A stretch of DNA of 64,000 nucleotides from Planobispora longispora. GTDB lineage: Bacteria; Actinomycetota; Actinomycetes; Streptosporangiales; Streptosporangiaceae. Below, in pieces: positions 61,237-64,000 of this stretch. Where the stretch lies: the NCBI RefSeq assembly GCF_016863135.1, contig NZ_BOOH01000005.1, forward strand, positions 28,201 through 92,200, written 5' to 3'. The number at the start of each line of letters is the position of its first letter. Position 1 is the first letter of the stretch. The notes beneath the pieces are model-generated. The model was not told the DNA's origin. It was given only the letters and a program-made list of their open reading frames with translations, and did not search any database. A program made the position numbers and the translations under genes.

Positions 61237-61998
61237 TCACGCCCCGGCCTCCATGGACAGCGGCCGCTCCCGGAACTGCCGGACGAGTTGCTCGCGGACC
61301 TGCCGGGTGTGGCGGCGGCTGACCGGCAGCGTCTGGGTGCCGACCTGCAGCACCGCCCGGCCCCCGTCGAAGCGCAGCTCGCTGATGTGCCGTACGGAGA
61401 CCAGCGTGCTGCGGTGCACCCGGATGAACCCCGCCTCGGCCCAGCGCCGCTCCAGCGCGGCCAGCGACATGCGGATCAGGTAACTGCCCTCGCCGGTGTG
61501 CAGCCGGACGTAGTCGCCTTTGGCCTCGGCGAACCAGACCGCCTGCTGGGGCACGAACCTGGTCCGCCCGCCGAGCTCGACCGGGATGACGTCCTCCGGC
61601 TCCGATTCGGCCGCCGCGACGGGCGCGGCGGACTCCAGGCGTCGCACGGCCTCCGCCAGCCGGTCGGCCCGCACCGGCTTGAGCAGGTAGTCCACCGCCT
61701 CGACCTCGAAGGCCTGAACCGCGCAGTCCTCGTGTGCGGTGACGAAGACCAGGCGGGGCGGGTTGGGGAAGCCCGAGGTGAGACGGGCCAGATCCAGGCC
61801 GTCGAGACCGGGCATGCGGATGTCGAGGAAGACGCCGTCGAGCCGCTCCCCCGCACTGATCATGCCGACCATGTCACGGAGCGCGGCGACACCGTCGGAG
61901 GCGGTGACGACCTGTTCTATCCGGGGATCTCCCCGGAGCAGATAGGCCAGTTCTTCCAGGGCGGGGATCTCGTCGTCGACGGCTAAGACGCGCAGCAT
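61237..61998 (-). CDS. LytR/AlgR-type response regulator
   Basis: A 253-residue response regulator: receiver domain (about residues 2-125) with acidic AVDDE and phospho-acceptor Asp in VFLDIRMPGLDG (about residue 59), TAHED and LLKPV; then a LytTR DNA-binding domain (about 145-245: WFAEAKGDYVRLHT, FIRVHRSTLVSVRHI). ATG 61998 with GGAG just upstream; GTG 62007 is possible. Downstream of the matching sensor kinase gene. Confidence 0.9.
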   Translation of the reverse strand: MLRVLAVDDEIPALEELAYLLRGDPRIEQVVTASDGVAALRDMVGMISAGERLDGVFLDIRMPGLDGLDLARLTSGFPNPPRLVFVTAHEDCAVQAFEVEAVDYLLKPVRADRLAEAVRRLESAAPVAAAESEPEDVIPVELGGRTRFVPQQAVWFAEAKGDYVRLHTGEGSYLIRMSLAALERRWAEAGFIRVHRSTLVSVRHISELRFDGGRAVLQVGTQTLPVSRRHTRQVREQLVRQFRERPLSMEAGA

Positions 61999-62064
61999 GA
62001 ACTCCACGCTGCACGCCGGTCACGGTGACCGCAAGCAATACGTCAACTAACAGTAAAGATTTGA

Positions 62065-63258
62065 CTACAAAGAGCTACCTGCCCGGCTATGCTTGGGCAC
62101 GCGGAGCCGGACCCGCGTCCCCGAGCCGGGCGCGCTGTCCACGGTCAGACCATACGCCTCACCGTAGATCTGGCGCAGCCGCACGTCGACGTTCGCCAGA
62201 CCGATCCCGCCCTCGCCCCGGCCCTCACGCGGGCCGTCGTCGAGCAGGAGCCGGGCGTACTCCGGCTCCATGCCCAGCCCGTCGTCCTCGACGCTGATGT
62301 GCGCCTCGGGACCCGCGTCCTCGATCACCAGCCGCACCTCCCCCGAGCCGCCGTTGCGGGCCAGGCCGTGTTTGACGGCGTTCTCCACCAGCGGCTGCAG
62401 GCACAGGAAGGGCACCGGAACGGCCAGCGCCTCGGGCGCGACCCGAACGGTGACGCGGAGCCGGTCGCCGAACCTGGCGCGCTCCAGCTCCAGGTAACGG
62501 TCCACGCACCGCAGCTCGTCGGCCAGCGTGGTGAAGTCGTGGGCGCGGCGCAGCGCGTAGCGGGTGAAGTCGGCGAAGTCCACCAGCAGCTCGCGGGCGC
62601 GCTCGGGGTCGGTGCGGACGAAGGAGGCGATGGTGGTCAGCGCGTTGTAGACGAAGTGCGGGGAGATCTGCGCCCGCAGGGCCCGCACCTCCGCCTCGCT
62701 GGCGCGCCGCCGGGAGGAGTCGAGCTCGGCGAGCTCCAGCTGCCCGGACACCCAGCGGGCGACCTCGGTGACGGTGCGCACCAGCACCGCGCTGACCTCC
62801 GCGTCGTAGGCGGCCAGCGTGCCGATCACCCGGCCGTCCACCTCCAGCGGCGCGACCACCGCGCCGCGGATCTCGCAGCCGGGCCGGTCGCAGGCGAGCG
62901 CCTCCCCGGTCACCACCTGCGGGCGCCCGGACGCGAGCGCCGTCCTGACGTGCTCGGCCGCGCGGTCCCGGTGGCACTCCACGGCGCCGTCCCAGGCGAG
63001 CAGGCCGCCCGAGTCGGTGAGGGCGACCGCTCCGGTGGCCAGCAGGGTCCGCAGGTGCCGTACGGCGCCGCGGGCGGTCTCGGCGGTCAGACCGGCCCGC
63101 AGGGACGGGGCCGCCATCGCCGCGACGTGCAGGGTCGCGAAGGTGGCCTCGTCCTGCCAGCCGCCGGGGTGGCGGAGGAAGACCGCCCTCCGGCGGAGCA
63201 GGGTGATCCCGAGAAGAACGAACATGACGCAGAACAGCGCCCAGCCGCTGGTCGACAT
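62065..63258 (-). CDS. LytS-type sensor histidine kinase
   Basis: A 397-residue kinase with a single N-terminal membrane segment (about residues 5-22), a GAF-like domain (about 60-195; CDRPGCEIRGAVVAPL), the LytS phospho-acceptor region RAQISPHFVYNALTTIASF (about 198-216) and an HATPase domain (PLVENAVKHG, EDDGLGM, GIGLANVDVRLRQIYG). It lacks the five-membrane-segment LytS sensor. ATG 63258 lies seven bases after TACGGT, leaderless-like. Two cysteines in CDRPGC could sense redox or metal; inference. Confidence 0.88.
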   Translation of the reverse strand: MSTSGWALFCVMFVLLGITLLRRRAVFLRHPGGWQDEATFATLHVAAMAAPSLRAGLTAETARGAVRHLRTLLATGAVALTDSGGLLAWDGAVECHRDRAAEHVRTALASGRPQVVTGEALACDRPGCEIRGAVVAPLEVDGRVIGTLAAYDAEVSAVLVRTVTEVARWVSGQLELAELDSSRRRASEAEVRALRAQISPHFVYNALTTIASFVRTDPERARELLVDFADFTRYALRRAHDFTTLADELRCVDRYLELERARFGDRLRVTVRVAPEALAVPVPFLCLQPLVENAVKHGLARNGGSGEVRLVIEDAGPEAHISVEDDGLGMEPEYARLLLDDGPREGRGEGGIGLANVDVRLRQIYGEAYGLTVDSAPGSGTRVRLRVPKHSRAGSSL

Positions 63259-63306
63259 GCGGGAAACCGTAGCCAACCGGGCCCGGTGATCACGGGAAAA
63301 CGCCGA

Positions 63307-63927
63307 TTACGCTGGGCCTTCGCCCGGTTCCTCCTGATACGAGTAGCGCTGTTCCCGCCAGGGGTCGGCGATGTTGTGGTAGCCGCGCTCCTCCCAGAAG
63401 CCGCGCCTGTCCTCCACCATGTACTCCACCGCGCGCACCCACTTGACGCTCTTCCACGCGTACAGGTGCGGGACCACCGCCCGGACCGGGAACCCCCGCT
63501 CCGGCGTGATCGGCTTGCCGTCCAGCTCCAGCGCGAAGAGGGTGTGGTCGCGGGCGAAGTCGCTCATCCTGATGTTGGCGCTGTAGCCGTACTCGGCCCA
63601 GAGCATCACGTGCGTGACCTCGGGCGCGGGGGGAGCCACCGCCATCAGGGTCGCCGCGGAGACCCCGCTCCACTCGACCCCCATGATGGAGAATTTGGTG
63701 ACGCAGTGGAAGTCGGCCACGACCGTCGTGCGCGGCAGTTGGGAGAAGCGCTCCCAGGAGAAGCGGTGCTGCTCGCCCGTGGCGGTCGCCCCCATGACGT
63801 GGAACTCCCACGTCGCCGGGCGGAAGGTCGGCACCCTCCCGTAGTGGATCACCGGCCGCCCCCGTGAGACGTGCTGTCCCGGCGGCAGGCGCGTCTCCTC
63901 GGGGGGAGTTTCGGACTGATCCACCAT
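63307..63927 (-). CDS. Sulfite-oxidase-like molybdopterin oxidoreductase
   Basis: A 206-residue protein of the sulfite oxidase/YedY Moco-binding domain type. The Mo-ligand cysteine is in DFHCVTKFS (about residue 75), followed by WSGVSAATLM, and the C-terminal GFPVRAVVPHLYAWKSVKWV. No Tat signal, membrane anchor or heme domain, so a soluble cytoplasmic enzyme of unknown substrate. ATG 63927 or the next codon GTG, both after GGGAGGAG. Forty-eight bases upstream of the kinase start in the same direction. Confidence 0.85.
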   Translation of the reverse strand: MVDQSETPPEETRLPPGQHVSRGRPVIHYGRVPTFRPATWEFHVMGATATGEQHRFSWERFSQLPRTTVVADFHCVTKFSIMGVEWSGVSAATLMAVAPPAPEVTHVMLWAEYGYSANIRMSDFARDHTLFALELDGKPITPERGFPVRAVVPHLYAWKSVKWVRAVEYMVEDRRGFWEERGYHNIADPWREQRYSYQEEPGEGPA

Positions 63928-64000
63928 CACTCCTCCCGCCGTTTCCCCGATAGCACGGGGCAATCCTGCCATCGCGGCTTTCCCGCCCGACCATCGCCCT

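Noticed and set aside
61011..61240. Short leftward frames with a duplicated MSRCGA-type peptide
   Set aside because: The peptide repeat comes from a DNA duplication in the GC-rich spacer; no start signal and no family.

Overview
The window is high-GC chromosomal DNA from a sporulating-type actinomycete. The evidence is an almost Streptomyces-like block of mIHF, the pyr operon and bldD, followed by a thiamine/serine-threonine-kinase block whose gene order resembles Mycobacterium tuberculosis Rv2170-Rv2176. PyrK with a class 1B dihydroorotate dehydrogenase, and several other choices, point (by inference only) to Streptosporangiales rather than Streptomyces. I see no rRNA, tRNA, CRISPR array, prophage or insertion sequence.

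Layout. 1-10.7 kb: leftward pyrimidine operon pyrR-pyrB-pyrC-carA-carB-pyrK-pyrD-pyrF, headed by a PyrR-binding RNA hairpin, then mIHF with its own promoter. 11.3-16.6 kb: bldD, a membrane SpoIIE-type phosphatase, a half-length DUF6493 protein, ArsC-like and YbaK-like proteins, and an L,D-transpeptidase ending in a strong terminator. 16.6-17.3 kb: a sigma70-like promoter carrying two LexA (SOS) boxes exactly 40 bp apart, leading to a possible leaderless small ORF and a SAV_6107-type HEPN protein; this is the best candidate for a little-described system. 17.4-28.1 kb: GNAT acetyltransferase, metF, polyprenyl diphosphate synthase, thiE, an Rv2175c-like DNA-binding protein, a ferredoxin-reductase-like flavoprotein, a TPP riboswitch with thiO-thiS-thiG, a PASTA-domain kinase and pgeF. 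28.2-35.8 kb: accessory genes with divergently placed HxlR and MarR regulators, an alpha/beta hydrolase, a secreted vanadium-haloperoxidase-like protein, an HTH-membrane-ricin fusion, a CGNR protein and a methyltransferase.

35.8-58.2 kb is a purine-ureide catabolism region in two leftward operons. Operon B (uraD-uraH-uricase-xanthine dehydrogenase FAD and FeS subunits-8-oxoguanine deaminase-xanthine dehydrogenase Mo subunit, then a purine permease and xdhC) takes purines to allantoin. Operon A (small GGCT-like protein-hyi-glxR-gcl-glxK-allB-alc) takes allantoin through glyoxylate to phosphoglycerate. Both operons start from promoters with the same 48-bp layout, so they probably share a regulator; a PucR-family regulator sits divergent to operon B. 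Between them is an O-methyltransferase/MFS/AraC group. No ureidoglycolate lyase is visible. The Gcl carries Glu51 where the studied enzyme has Val51.

58.2-64 kb: catalase and endonuclease IV (fitting the peroxide made by uricase), a 600-bp non-coding stretch, a LytS/LytR two-component pair and a sulfite-oxidase-like molybdoenzyme. Window-wide patterns are many start codons 6-8 bases behind a TANNNT hexamer (leaderless transcripts), short tandem repeats at the ends of genes, and low-complexity insertions within otherwise conserved enzymes.
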